From Phaeobacter gallaeciensis DSM 26640 (lineage in GTDB: Bacteria; Pseudomonadota; Alphaproteobacteria; Rhodobacterales; Rhodobacteraceae): a DNA stretch of 64,000 nucleotides. Each line of letters starts with the position of its first letter. Position 1 is the stretch's first letter. The notes beneath the pieces are model-generated. The model worked only from the letters and a program-made list of their open reading frames with translations, was not told the DNA's origin and did not search any database. The stretch is taken from NCBI RefSeq assembly GCF_000511385.1, contig NC_023139.1:45816-109815 (forward strand), written 5' to 3'. Below, in pieces: positions 16,891-24,444 of the stretch. The position numbers were made by a program, and so were the translations under genes.

Positions 16891-17260
16891 TTTTTCCTCC
16901 GATTTTAGTGGCTTTAGTAATTTTTGGGCTCGCAGGCAGGCCCCGCCTCTAGGCCCTTCGTGCTTTACGGCCTGCGGTAGGGGCAGCTCCAGAATCTGTT
17001 CGCGGCCACCCTATAACATAGTTTGCTATGTTTTTCACTTGAACTTTCTGCTCCTCTCAACCTGACCGTTTATGCGCAGGCTCCTATCAGGGGTGTGTAT
17101 TTGCCCGGCGGCACAAACAGTTAAGGTTCAAAACTGCCGCTTAGCCCAAGCGGTCAGCTTGCTGTGATTCTTCAATTTCTCAAATTACGGGAAAATTTTA
17201 TTGTGGCAAGTCCGTAAATCCTATAAGAAGACAATAATACATCAAAGGGTGGATTCCAAG
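16891..17260. promoter_or_regulatory. Divergent intergenic region with two candidate operators
   Basis: 370 bp between the ABM gene (leftward) and the second TAXI-like gene (rightward), with no credible gene. It contains a perfect 7-bp inverted repeat AACATAG-TTTG-CTATGTT at 17015-17032 and ACGGGAAAATTTTATTG at 17188-17204, the latter resembling motifs near 15158, 21219 and 28275. The rightward gene has GGTGGA at 17249-17254 as ribosome site. Confidence 0.4.
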
Positions 17261-18250
17261 ATGGCCAGCGCAACAGACCGGCAAGTTCAGCCGCAACTAG
17301 ATCGAAGTGTTCACCTGAACTTTACCGGCGACTGGGGGCAGGCGAACTTCCACCGTATCTGTTCCTGGCTCTGCCAGGAGGTTTGCGACCGTACGGCAAA
17401 GGGGTCTAGAGTCGGGATCTGGAACCTGATCGCCGGGGCAGATTCTCCCATCGCGGTGTCAAAGGGGGAGATGGACCTTTGCATCGCCACCCCTGTCCAG
17501 ATGCTGCCCGGCGCTCTGGCTGGAGAAGGCATCTTTGAGGGCAATCCTTTGCCCCGCCTCCGCACGCTTGCCATCCTGCCGCAAACAGACCGCATGGTTT
17601 TCGCGATTGATCCCAAATATGGAATCACAAGTTTCGAAGAGCTGCGGCAGAAAAAACCACCGATCACTTTGGCGACATCTGAAGATGATGGCGTCAATCT
17701 GATTGGCTATACAGCAGCCCGCTATCTAGAAGCGCATGGAATTGACCGGGCAACGCTTGAATCCTGGGGTGGTCATCTGGTTACCGACACCCGTCCGGAG
17801 CAATCGGTCTTCCGCATGCGGGACGGCGAAGTCGATGCGCTGCTGCAAGAGGCATACATGACCCCATGGTGGCGGGATGCCGTTGCCAGGCGGTCTCTGA
17901 CTTTCCTGCCTGCAGAAAGCGCCGCACTGACGAAGCTGGAAGAGCAATACGGCTGGCAACGGGCGACAATCCCTGCCAACTTCTGGGAAGGCCAAACAGA
18001 AGCGCTCGCTGCACTGAACTTCTCGGATTTCGCAGTGCTTGTGCGGGACGACATGCCCGAAGATCTCGCCCACCTCTTGACTTGGTGCCTGGTTGAAACG
18101 CGCGAGGTTATCGAACAGCAGTTCCGCCATATTCCGCCGGAGCACAGCCCTCTCAGCTATCCGCTGGAGCCGAAACGCATGGCGGCGTCCCCGATCCCGC
18201 TGCATCCAGGCGCTGCACGGTACTACAAAGAAGCGGGCGTCATCGGGTAA
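17261..18250 (+). CDS. Signal-less TAXI/NMT1-type binding-fold protein, copy 2
   Basis: 329 residues from the ATG at 17261 (an in-frame TTG at 17201 precedes the ribosome site). It parallels the protein at 10722-11711 throughout: L-N-F-T-G-D-W-G-Q-A-N-F-H-R-I near residue 19, F-E-E-L-R-Q-K-K-P-P, D-A-L-L-Q-E-A-Y-M-T-P-W-W-R, D-D-M-P-E-D-L-A-H-L-L-T-W-C-L-V-E-T-R and the end L-H-P-G-A-A-R-Y-Y-K-E-A-G. No signal peptide or lipobox is visible and no permease is adjacent, so it should be cytoplasmic. It is followed after 42 bp by a dienelactone hydrolase, the same pairing as copy 1. Function unknown; an enzyme with binding-protein fold is one option. Confidence 0.7.
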   Translation: MASATDRQVQPQLDRSVHLNFTGDWGQANFHRICSWLCQEVCDRTAKGSRVGIWNLIAGADSPIAVSKGEMDLCIATPVQMLPGALAGEGIFEGNPLPRLRTLAILPQTDRMVFAIDPKYGITSFEELRQKKPPITLATSEDDGVNLIGYTAARYLEAHGIDRATLESWGGHLVTDTRPEQSVFRMRDGEVDALLQEAYMTPWWRDAVARRSLTFLPAESAALTKLEEQYGWQRATIPANFWEGQTEALAALNFSDFAVLVRDDMPEDLAHLLTWCLVETREVIEQQFRHIPPEHSPLSYPLEPKRMAASPIPLHPGAARYYKEAGVIG

Positions 18251-18292
18251 CCCCTGCCCCAATTCCCCCAATGCCCAATACGGAGCACGACA

Positions 18293-19006
18293 ATGGCTAT
18301 TGATAGCAAGACAATCTCAATCACTGCGGCTGATGGCCAATCTTTCTCAGCCTATCGCAGCCGCCCTGCGTCAGGAGACGCCATTGGCGGAATCATCCTC
18401 GTTCAGGAAATCTTTGGCGTGAATGATAACATCCGGGCCGCGTCCGACTGGTTCGCAGCTCAGGGATATGATGTGATTGCGCCCGATATGTTCTGGCGCC
18501 AAGAGCGCGATGTAGAGTTGAACGCCGCATCAGAGGAAGACCGCAACAAGGCCATGGCCCTGATGCAGGGATTTGACCTTGAGGCAAGCCTGGGCGACAT
18601 GGATGCCGCTGCGAACCTTCTGCGCGAAGACGCCAATCTGGCCGGAAAAATCGGTGTGGTTGGATACTGTTTGGGTGGTCGGGTTGCGTTCCGGATGGCT
18701 GCCTCTGATGCAGCGGATGCGGTCGTGTGCTTCTACCCCGTGGCAATCAGTCAGGACCTTGCAACCAGCACCGGCCCGCAGGCCCCGCTTCTTATCCATC
18801 TGGGCGCCGAGGACCACCTGTGCCCGCCGGAAGCCCAGGCCGCCATCACTGAACATGTGCAAAAGTCCGATACGGGAACCGTAACCGTTCACGACGGTGT
18901 CGGCCACGCCTTTGCCCGCCTAGGCCGCAGCGGCCGCGCAGAAGAGGCAGCCGTTTCAGCGGAAGCAGCGACCTTGGACTTCTTCAAGAAACATTTGGGC
19001 GCGTGA
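18293..19006 (+). CDS. Dienelactone hydrolase family protein, copy 2
   Basis: 237 residues with the Cys-Asp-His triad: Cys126 in G-Y-C-L-G-G, Asp174 in A-E-D-H-L-C-P-P-E and His205 in G-H-A-F-A-R. Opening blocks V-Q-E-I-F-G-V-N-D-N-I-R and D-M-F-W-R-Q-E-R-D-V mirror copy 1. The ATG at 18293 follows a weak GGAGCACGAC site. It forms a two-gene unit with the TAXI-like gene upstream and is closed by the terminator at 19052. Probably opens a lactone formed in aromatic breakdown; the substrate is not determined. Confidence 0.87.
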   Translation: MAIDSKTISITAADGQSFSAYRSRPASGDAIGGIILVQEIFGVNDNIRAASDWFAAQGYDVIAPDMFWRQERDVELNAASEEDRNKAMALMQGFDLEASLGDMDAAANLLREDANLAGKIGVVGYCLGGRVAFRMAASDAADAVVCFYPVAISQDLATSTGPQAPLLIHLGAEDHLCPPEAQAAITEHVQKSDTGTVTVHDGVGHAFARLGRSGRAEEAAVSAEAATLDFFKKHLGA

Positions 19007-19051
19007 ACCCAAAACGCCAGGTACGAACAATGATGCCTGGCATGACAACTC

Positions 19052-19083
19052 AAGCACCGGTTTTCTTCCGGTGCTTCTCTTTT
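19052..19083 (+). terminator. Rho-independent terminator
   Basis: Perfect 9-bp stem AAGCACCGG / CCGGTGCTT with a 7-nt TTTTCTT loop, followed by CTCTTTTC. Lies 46 bp after the dienelactone hydrolase stop. Confidence 0.8.
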
Positions 19084-19280
19084 CGCCTTAGCAATACGCC
19101 TTTGCTTGCAAACGGCCGGCGCTAGGCAAAGTTTTTCCTTTTGGGGCAGCGGCCCTTTGGCGGCAAGCCTTTCAGCCCCTGCCCGGCCAAGGCTTAAGCC
19201 GCCTGAGGGCCTGGAGACTAAAGGGCAAAAGCACACAGATTCATCCAAAAGCCGAATATGCACTACCAAGGGAGGAAGGC

Positions 19281-19700
19281 ATGAGCACTTCAACGCAAAG
19301 ACTATTTTCAAAAGTTCCAAGAGCTGCACTGCTGCTTTGCGGGCTGATTATGTGCCTGGCCGGAGTGGCCGGCGCTCTTGATCCCAGCGTGATTAGCGGC
19401 ACCTCTGTTCTGGCGCCAGACGGAATAACCAGTATTCGCGTCGATTTTGGAGGCTTTCACCTGGGCCTAGGCCTTTTTGCGCTATATGGCGTGGCGTTCC
19501 CATCGTTTCTGAAGCCAGGTTTAACTGCGGTCTGCACGACGCTCTCACTTGTCGTTCTGACAAGATTGGCTGGTATGGGGCTGGATGGTGTAAACGACGC
19601 TCAGACAACCATCCTCTCCAGAGAGCTGGTGCCCTTTGTCCTTTCCTGGATCGGGTTGTTGTGCCTTGTGCGACAGCCAAAACCCGCGATCCCTGCGTAA
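19281..19700 (+). CDS. Small membrane protein, DUF4345-like
   Basis: 139 residues with four predicted hydrophobic segments (about 14-33, 57-77, 80-98 and 115-130), and the sequence F-G-G-F-H-L-G-L-G-L-F-A-L-Y-G in the second, as in DUF4345-type membrane proteins. A strong site GGGAGGAAGG precedes the ATG at 19281. It is a single gene preceded by 274 bp without a gene, the first part of which holds the terminator of the previous unit. Function unknown; such proteins often sit beside catabolic genes without clear role. Confidence 0.65.
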   Translation: MSTSTQRLFSKVPRAALLLCGLIMCLAGVAGALDPSVISGTSVLAPDGITSIRVDFGGFHLGLGLFALYGVAFPSFLKPGLTAVCTTLSLVVLTRLAGMGLDGVNDAQTTILSRELVPFVLSWIGLLCLVRQPKPAIPA

Positions 19701-19752
19701 CGCCCCGGCGCTCTATCAAGACGCGGCGCCTACTGTATTGAGGCACTCGAAA

Positions 19753-19783
19753 CTGAAAAGGGCGGAATATTTCTATTCCGCCC
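19753..19783 (-). terminator. Rho-independent terminator for the ferredoxin reductase gene
   Basis: 10-bp stem GGGCGGAATA / TATTCCGCCC with a 4-nt loop (19760-19783). On the minus strand it is followed by TTTTCAGTTT, which fits termination of the gene ending at 19830. Confidence 0.75.
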
Positions 19784-19829
19784 CCTATGTCATTTCAGGT
19801 TTCGCTTCGCGCTAAGCTATACCAGTCAA

Positions 19830-21050
19830 TCAGCGGCGGGCCGCCTTCATTATTTTGCGAAGGGGTACATCGCTATCAGCGAACGTGGCTTCGTCGCCGA
19901 AAAACTCCGGATCGGCAATCATTCTGCGCAGCAGCGGCATATCCCGAGCCTGATTGAGTGTCACAGCGCCCGTGATCTTGTTGCCGGTCAGCTGGACAAG
20001 CGTCACACCGCCATCCTCACTGATGCGTTCTACGGCCGGTCTGTCCGCATCCAGCATGCCGAGGATCTGGATATTGAGGTCGCCCTGATCGGACCAGAAC
20101 CAGGGAGTGGTCGAAACCTCCGTAAGCTGTCCTGCTGCGGACCGCCCGGCGGCGTCGCCTTGAACATTGGCATTTTCCCAGGACTCCAGGCGCATATGTC
20201 GGCCATAGGCTGGGTTCATCTGGTTCACCGCATCCCCGATGGCAAAAACATCCGGGTCCGAGGTCCGTCCGAAACTGTCAGTTTTTATCCCGTTTTCAAT
20301 GCTTAAGCCTGCTGCTTCTGCCAACGACGTTTCAGGGTCGACTCCAATGCCGACCAGTATCATATCCGTCGGCAAGACTGTGCCGTCAGACAATTGCAGG
20401 CCACCATCCTTGAACGCGCTTGCCTGAACGCCGAACAGGAACTGCACACCGCTATCAGAATGATATTTCTGTACACGTGCACTGACTGCTGGCGACCCGA
20501 TCCGCGGCAGCAGTGTTTCGCCCGCCTCGACGATTGTAACAGCACAGCCAAGTTTCTGCGCAGTGGCCGCGACTTCCAATCCGATGAAGCCACCGCCAAT
20601 AACCGCCAGGCGCCTGCCCGGGTTCAACTGCTCTCTCAGCTTGATGCAATCCCCCATGCTGCGCAGATAGTGAACCGCACTCTCATCTGCGCCCTCCAAG
20701 GAGATTCGCCTCAGCTTGCTGCCGGTGGCAAGAATCAGGCTGTCATAGGCAAGGTCACCGCCCTGCTCGAGACTGGCAATCTTCGCGGCCCGGTTAATGT
20801 GCGTGACAGTCTCTCCCAGCCGCAGCTGGATACCTTGCTCCCGCGCAGCGGCCTCATCGAAAACATAGGGCACCTTCGTCTCTGCATCCAGCAGCATCGC
20901 CTTAGACAGAATCGGCCTCTCATAGGGGGCAAATGCCTCTTTGGCGACCACAGTAATATCAGCAGATGGATCAGTTGAGCGTGCAGCCAGAGCCGCACGG
21001 CCCCCAGCTTGCCCCCCGCCAACGATCACGATTTTCCGTCTATTAGACAA
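19830..21050 (-). CDS. NAD(P)H:ferredoxin/rubredoxin-type FAD oxidoreductase
   Basis: About 406 residues. It has an FAD motif V-G-G-G-Q-A-G-G-R-A near the N-terminus, a second Rossmann motif V-I-G-G-G-F-I-G-L-E-V-A near residue 155, and the FAD-terminal F-A-I-G-D-A-V-N motif near 275. This is the layout of ferredoxin reductase subunits of Rieske oxygenases and P450s. The TTG at 21050 gives the standard N-terminus, but GGTGGAG ends only 2 nt before it, so the start is uncertain; a longer in-frame version begins at 21158. It is divergent from the SCP2/cupin operon and could feed electrons to the CxxC-bearing cupins or to the flavodoxin encoded there. Confidence 0.82.
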   Translation of the reverse strand: MSNRRKIVIVGGGQAGGRAALAARSTDPSADITVVAKEAFAPYERPILSKAMLLDAETKVPYVFDEAAAREQGIQLRLGETVTHINRAAKIASLEQGGDLAYDSLILATGSKLRRISLEGADESAVHYLRSMGDCIKLREQLNPGRRLAVIGGGFIGLEVAATAQKLGCAVTIVEAGETLLPRIGSPAVSARVQKYHSDSGVQFLFGVQASAFKDGGLQLSDGTVLPTDMILVGIGVDPETSLAEAAGLSIENGIKTDSFGRTSDPDVFAIGDAVNQMNPAYGRHMRLESWENANVQGDAAGRSAAGQLTEVSTTPWFWSDQGDLNIQILGMLDADRPAVERISEDGGVTLVQLTGNKITGAVTLNQARDMPLLRRMIADPEFFGDEATFADSDVPLRKIMKAARR

Positions 21051-21310
21051 TGCTCCACCCTTTCCGTCGTGAACCAGGATTCGAAGAACCCCTCTCTGCG
21101 GCCATCGCTTCCAGAGCCGGTTACTGTGATGGTCTGGGCAGGCCGAGCATGATGACAATCAGCTGCTCTATTATGTCAGTATTTTTCGCGCTAAACAATA
21201 AATTTAGACTTCATGTTTGACAATTTTCCCATAATATGCGATTTGTGATCATACAGAGGGGCGATAGGAGCACCAATCTGGGAGATGGCTTCAATGGGAG
21301 GAGAAATCAA
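21051..21310. promoter_or_regulatory. Divergent promoter region of reductase and two-cupin operon
   Basis: The AT-rich stretch 21175-21240 holds GACAATTTTCCCATAAT at 21219-21235, whose complement ATTATGGGAAAATTGTC matches the GGGAAAA-type motifs near 15158, 17188 and 28275. GGGAGGAG before 21311 is the ribosome site of the SCP2 gene. Confidence 0.4.
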
Positions 21311-21631
21311 ATGACCAAACCCACACTCGAAGAGATGACTGCTGAAATGCGCAAGCGCGTTGGTGAAGACAGCGGCTTCGGACATACTGTGAAATTCAAC
21401 TTTGGCGACGATGGCGTAATTTTCATTGACGCCAAGAATGTTCCTCATGTCGTGTCGAACGAAGACAACGACGCAGAAACAATCGTGAATATTAAGTTCG
21501 GAGACTTCTGCAAGATTTCCGATGGCAGCAAGGACCCAACGGAAGCATTCATGGCCGGCCGGATGACGATCGACGGCAACGTTGATGCGGGCTGGAAGCT
21601 TGGCTCCATCATCGGGCCTGACCGGGCTTGA
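21311..21631 (+). CDS. SCP2 sterol-carrier-domain protein
   Basis: 106 residues forming a stand-alone SCP2-like domain: V-K-F-N-F-G-D-D-G-V-I-F-I-D, then D-A-E-T-I-V-N-I-K-F-G-D-F, F-M-A-G-R-M-T-I-D-G-N-V-D-A-G-W-K-L. SCP2 domains bind acyl chains or hydrophobic ligands. The ATG at 21311 has a strong GGGAGGAG site; an in-frame ATG at 21236 is rejected because it precedes that site. First gene of an operon with two cupins. A role in presenting a hydrophobic substrate to the cupins is inferred only. Confidence 0.8.
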   Translation: MTKPTLEEMTAEMRKRVGEDSGFGHTVKFNFGDDGVIFIDAKNVPHVVSNEDNDAETIVNIKFGDFCKISDGSKDPTEAFMAGRMTIDGNVDAGWKLGSIIGPDRA

Positions 21632-21669
21632 TGCCGGCGTTTCTGACACCCAACAGGAGACGATAGCCA

Positions 21670-22362
21670 ATGAGCACTGACAGCAAGCAATTGACCATTG
21701 CGCCGCCCGATCCGGACCGGCCTCCACTGGCCTCTAACGCATTCCACGCTGCACGGACTGCAAACACAACACTGACAACCCCCTTCCCCTATGTCACTGA
21801 AGAATGTCTTGTCCCGGGCATCGCCCTGTTTCAGGGCGACTTGGGCGACGCGGGCATGGGGCACTTCCACCACACGAACTCGGTAGATGAAACCTTCCTC
21901 TGCCTGGCTTCGAAAGGATCCGCAGTGCGTACCGGGACCTTGATGGTGGGTCCGCGCAGCCATCATGTCGGCTCTTTCTTTGAAAATGAACGCGACCCGG
22001 AGAATGTGATGCTGATGATCGTTGTTCAGCGTCAATCGGCCAAAGGTGTGCGGCAGCACGAAGGTCTGACCTTCCACTGCCACAAGTGCCAGAACGTCAT
22101 GCTGGATCACGAGTTCGACGTCGAGAACTACAACGAAATCCGCGGCCCGGTCCCCGGATACTTTGCCCCGCTGGAAACGCTTCTCAAGAGTTTTGAGTTC
22201 GGCAAGGAATACAACGACAGCGTTGACGTACGGACCTGCTCAAAATGCGGGCACGTGCACGACAAGTTCCCGATGCATGTTTGGGGCTGGACCAATTACC
22301 ACACCAACTACGAAGCCAGTGAGCATTGCCGTGATTTGCTCATTGAAGCAACGTCAGCTTGA
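21670..22362 (+). CDS. Cupin dioxygenase-like protein with CxxC pairs, related to 3-hydroxyanthranilate 3,4-dioxygenase
   Basis: 230 residues. The cupin core has H-F-H-H-T-N-S-V-D-E-T with His68 followed six residues later by Glu74, and His98/His99 in P-R-S-H-H-V, so a His/Glu/His iron site like that of 3-hydroxyanthranilate dioxygenase is present. Two CxxC pairs (C137/C140, C190/C193) resemble the rubredoxin-like second iron site of the bacterial enzymes, though they are further apart here. It lies between an SCP2 gene and a second cupin with the same CxxC layout. Ring cleavage of an aminophenol- or hydroxy-aromatic acid is likely; true kynurenine-pathway activity is doubtful as no kynurenine genes are nearby. 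Confidence 0.68.
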   Translation: MSTDSKQLTIAPPDPDRPPLASNAFHAARTANTTLTTPFPYVTEECLVPGIALFQGDLGDAGMGHFHHTNSVDETFLCLASKGSAVRTGTLMVGPRSHHVGSFFENERDPENVMLMIVVQRQSAKGVRQHEGLTFHCHKCQNVMLDHEFDVENYNEIRGPVPGYFAPLETLLKSFEFGKEYNDSVDVRTCSKCGHVHDKFPMHVWGWTNYHTNYEASEHCRDLLIEATSA

Positions 22363-22383
22363 TCTCAGCGAGGAGAAAGAAAG

Positions 22384-22953
22384 ATGCCACGCAGGCGATT
22401 TCACCAAACATACCAACTCGCTCAGCAGATCGGCTGCTTTGACGAATACCCGGCGATCTCGGAAGGTGTCGACCCACAGGTCAACATCAGCCGCAGTGAC
22501 CGCGTTCAGCCGTTTCATCTGATCTGCGAGAAAGACACAATGATCGTGCTGATGTCCGGCGCGGCCAAAGTCGAGTTCCGCCAGAGCAGTGTGAATTATG
22601 TGAATGGCACTCCGGGCGAGATGATTTACGTTCCCGCCCGCATTCCGCACCGCGTCGTGCCTTCGGAAGAAACCATTCTGTACCGCTACAAGGCAGAACA
22701 TGCCGGGCTGGAAGCTGTGGCATGGTATTGCGAGGGCTGTGCCTCGGAGGTTGCCCGCGTAACATGGGACACCGCCGAAGAACTGCCGCAAGAAGGGTAT
22801 CTGCGGGCGACCGCTGCCTTTAACAGCGATCAGGCCATGCGGACCTGTGACACCTGCGGCAAGGAGCATCCACCAGTGGATACAACCGGCAACCGCTGGC
22901 AAGAAATCATCGACGAGCTGACAGCAGAAGCAGACGAAGATGACGACTGGTAG
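22384..22953 (+). CDS. 3-hydroxyanthranilate 3,4-dioxygenase-like cupin, variant metal site
   Basis: 189 residues, the length of bacterial 3-hydroxyanthranilate dioxygenases, with the matching end A-W-Y-C-E-G-C (C116/C119) and R-T-C-D-T-C-G-K (C155/C158) that binds a structural iron in that family. In the cupin core His45 and His89 (A-R-I-P-H-R) are kept, but the Glu expected six residues after the first His is Asp51 or lost. Catalysis is therefore uncertain. The product may pair with the cupin at 21670, which keeps the full triad. Acidic tail D-E-D-D-D-W. Start ATG 22384 with GAGGAG upstream. Confidence 0.7.
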   Translation: MPRRRFHQTYQLAQQIGCFDEYPAISEGVDPQVNISRSDRVQPFHLICEKDTMIVLMSGAAKVEFRQSSVNYVNGTPGEMIYVPARIPHRVVPSEETILYRYKAEHAGLEAVAWYCEGCASEVARVTWDTAEELPQEGYLRATAAFNSDQAMRTCDTCGKEHPPVDTTGNRWQEIIDELTAEADEDDDW

Positions 22954-23005
22954 GCTGTGCTGCGTTTAACTATTCCTTTCACTCAGCAATCCGGAGAATC
23001 GCTTT

Positions 23006-23794
23006 ATGGCTACAGCAGATAAACTTCTATCAGTCATGAAGCTTTTCACCATGGATGAACCTGAATGGACGGTAGAAGAGGCGACCAAACGCCTGGAACT
23101 GTCCAGCAGCTCAACCTACCGCTACTTCAACAGCCTAAGTGCTTTAGGCTTTGTAGAGGCGCTGAACCCCGGTGTTTATACGCTGGGTCCTGCAATCATC
23201 GAATTCGACAGGATGATCAGGCGGCAGGATCAGCTCGTCAAAACCGCAACGCCGATCATGCGGCGGCTGGTGGACTTAACCGACGATGCCGGTTCCGTTC
23301 TGTTGTGCCGGAAATTCCGCCATCAGGTAATGTGTGTGCACAGTGAGGGGTTTGTCGATCCGGATAAGTCTCTTTCCTATGAAAGAGGCCGCCCTTTGGG
23401 CCTGTTCCTGGGCGCAGCGTCGCGTGTCGTGCTCGCCTATATTCCGGGGCGCAATCTCAAGGTGATCTATGCTGAAAATGAAAAGGAAATAGCAACCTCC
23501 GGCCTGGGTGCCACCTGGGAGGAATTCCGGCGCAGCTTGAAGCGCATTCGCAATGACGCGATCGTAGTCGCTTACGGGCAGCTCGACGCAGGGAAAGTCG
23601 GCATTGCAGCACCGATCTTTGCTGCCAACAAGTCAATCATCGGCAGTATCACGCTTGTCCTCAACGAACACGAGGTCAACACACAGATGGTGGAGCGGCT
23701 GTCGATCTACGTCCAGGCAGCGGCTCAGGAGGTTACTCTAGGGCTCTCGGCAGCTTTCAATGACAAACACCCCGGCGCGTCCGGATCTGAATGA
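23006..23794 (+). CDS. IclR-family transcriptional regulator
   Basis: 262 residues. The helix-turn-helix region W-T-V-E-E-A-T-K-R-L-E-L-S-S-S-S-T-Y-R-Y-F lies at residues 21-41 and the effector domain contains R-P-L-G-L-F-L-G-A-A-S-R-V-V-L-A and K-V-G-I-A-A-P-I-F-A. It is on the same strand 52 bp after the second cupin and 37 bp before the flavodoxin, so probably co-transcribed with its target operon. Good site GGAGAATC before ATG 23006. Confidence 0.87.
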   Translation: MATADKLLSVMKLFTMDEPEWTVEEATKRLELSSSSTYRYFNSLSALGFVEALNPGVYTLGPAIIEFDRMIRRQDQLVKTATPIMRRLVDLTDDAGSVLLCRKFRHQVMCVHSEGFVDPDKSLSYERGRPLGLFLGAASRVVLAYIPGRNLKVIYAENEKEIATSGLGATWEEFRRSLKRIRNDAIVVAYGQLDAGKVGIAAPIFAANKSIIGSITLVLNEHEVNTQMVERLSIYVQAAAQEVTLGLSAAFNDKHPGASGSE

Positions 23795-23831
23795 GCTGAC
23801 TCCAATTAGTGGAATCGGCGGGAGAAAGAAA

Positions 23832-24302
23832 ATGAGCGAACATCCTATTGTTGTTCTTGTTGCTTCCATGAGCGGTGTTGCCGAAATGGTCGCAGACGAA
23901 GTGGCAGATAAGCTTAACGAGCTTGGCCACAAGGCACGTGTCGTCCGCATGGAAAAAGCATCGCAAAAAATGCTGGATGCGCGAGACACCTAAGTGATTT
24001 GCAGCTCCACATACGGAACGGGCGAAGTTCCGGACAACGGCAAGCCATTTCATGAATTCCTCACCAAAGAGCGCCCCAACTTGTCCCATGTGCGTTATGG
24101 CGTAATCGCTTTGGGAAGCCAGGACTATCCACAGACATTCTGTGGCGGCGGCAAGGCATTTGATGCGACCTTCGCCGATTTGGGCGCGAAACGCCTAGTC
24201 GACCGGATGGAGCATGACGCAAAATCCGGCGTCTACCCGGAAGAAGCCGCGCTTGAATGGCTGGACGGCTGGGCAACTGCTTTGTCCGCAGAACTGGCCT
24301 GA
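23832..24302 (+). pseudogene. Flavodoxin-domain gene interrupted by an in-frame TAA
   Basis: From ATG 23832 (site GGGAGAAAG) the frame reads 53 codons: I-V-V-L-V-A-S-M-S-G-V-A-E-M-V-A-D-E-V, a MioC/flavodoxin FMN-phosphate loop. It then meets TAA at 23991-23993. The same frame continues at once with V-I-C-S-S-T-Y-G-T-G-E-V-P-D-N, the second FMN loop, through L-G-S-Q-D-Y-P-Q-T-F-C-G-G-G to TGA at 24302. Without the stop it would be a normal ~156-residue flavodoxin. GTG follows the TAA directly, so a separate C-terminal peptide could be made. Nonsense mutation is the simplest reading. Its likely partner is the reductase at 19830. Confidence 0.8.
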
Positions 24303-24444
24303 AAACTACCCCCGTTTTTCAGGCCTTCCGGTTGCCTCTTCGGAACAAGGCGGCAACCGGTTCGAAATATCCGCAGAACTTGCTGTCTGCCGCTAGCCCG
24401 CACGAGACTTTTGCGGCGAGCTGAAAAGCGGCGGGCAGGACCGC

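Noticed and set aside
17201..17260. N-terminal extension of TAXI-like copy 2 that might have contained a signal peptide
   Set aside because: The extension is Lys/Gln-rich without a hydrophobic core and lies before the ribosome site at 17249-17254.
19084..19280. Possible small gene or attachment site in the GC-rich stretch before the DUF4345-like gene
   Set aside because: Only short palindromic GC-rich pieces; no frame with ribosome site and no flanking duplication.
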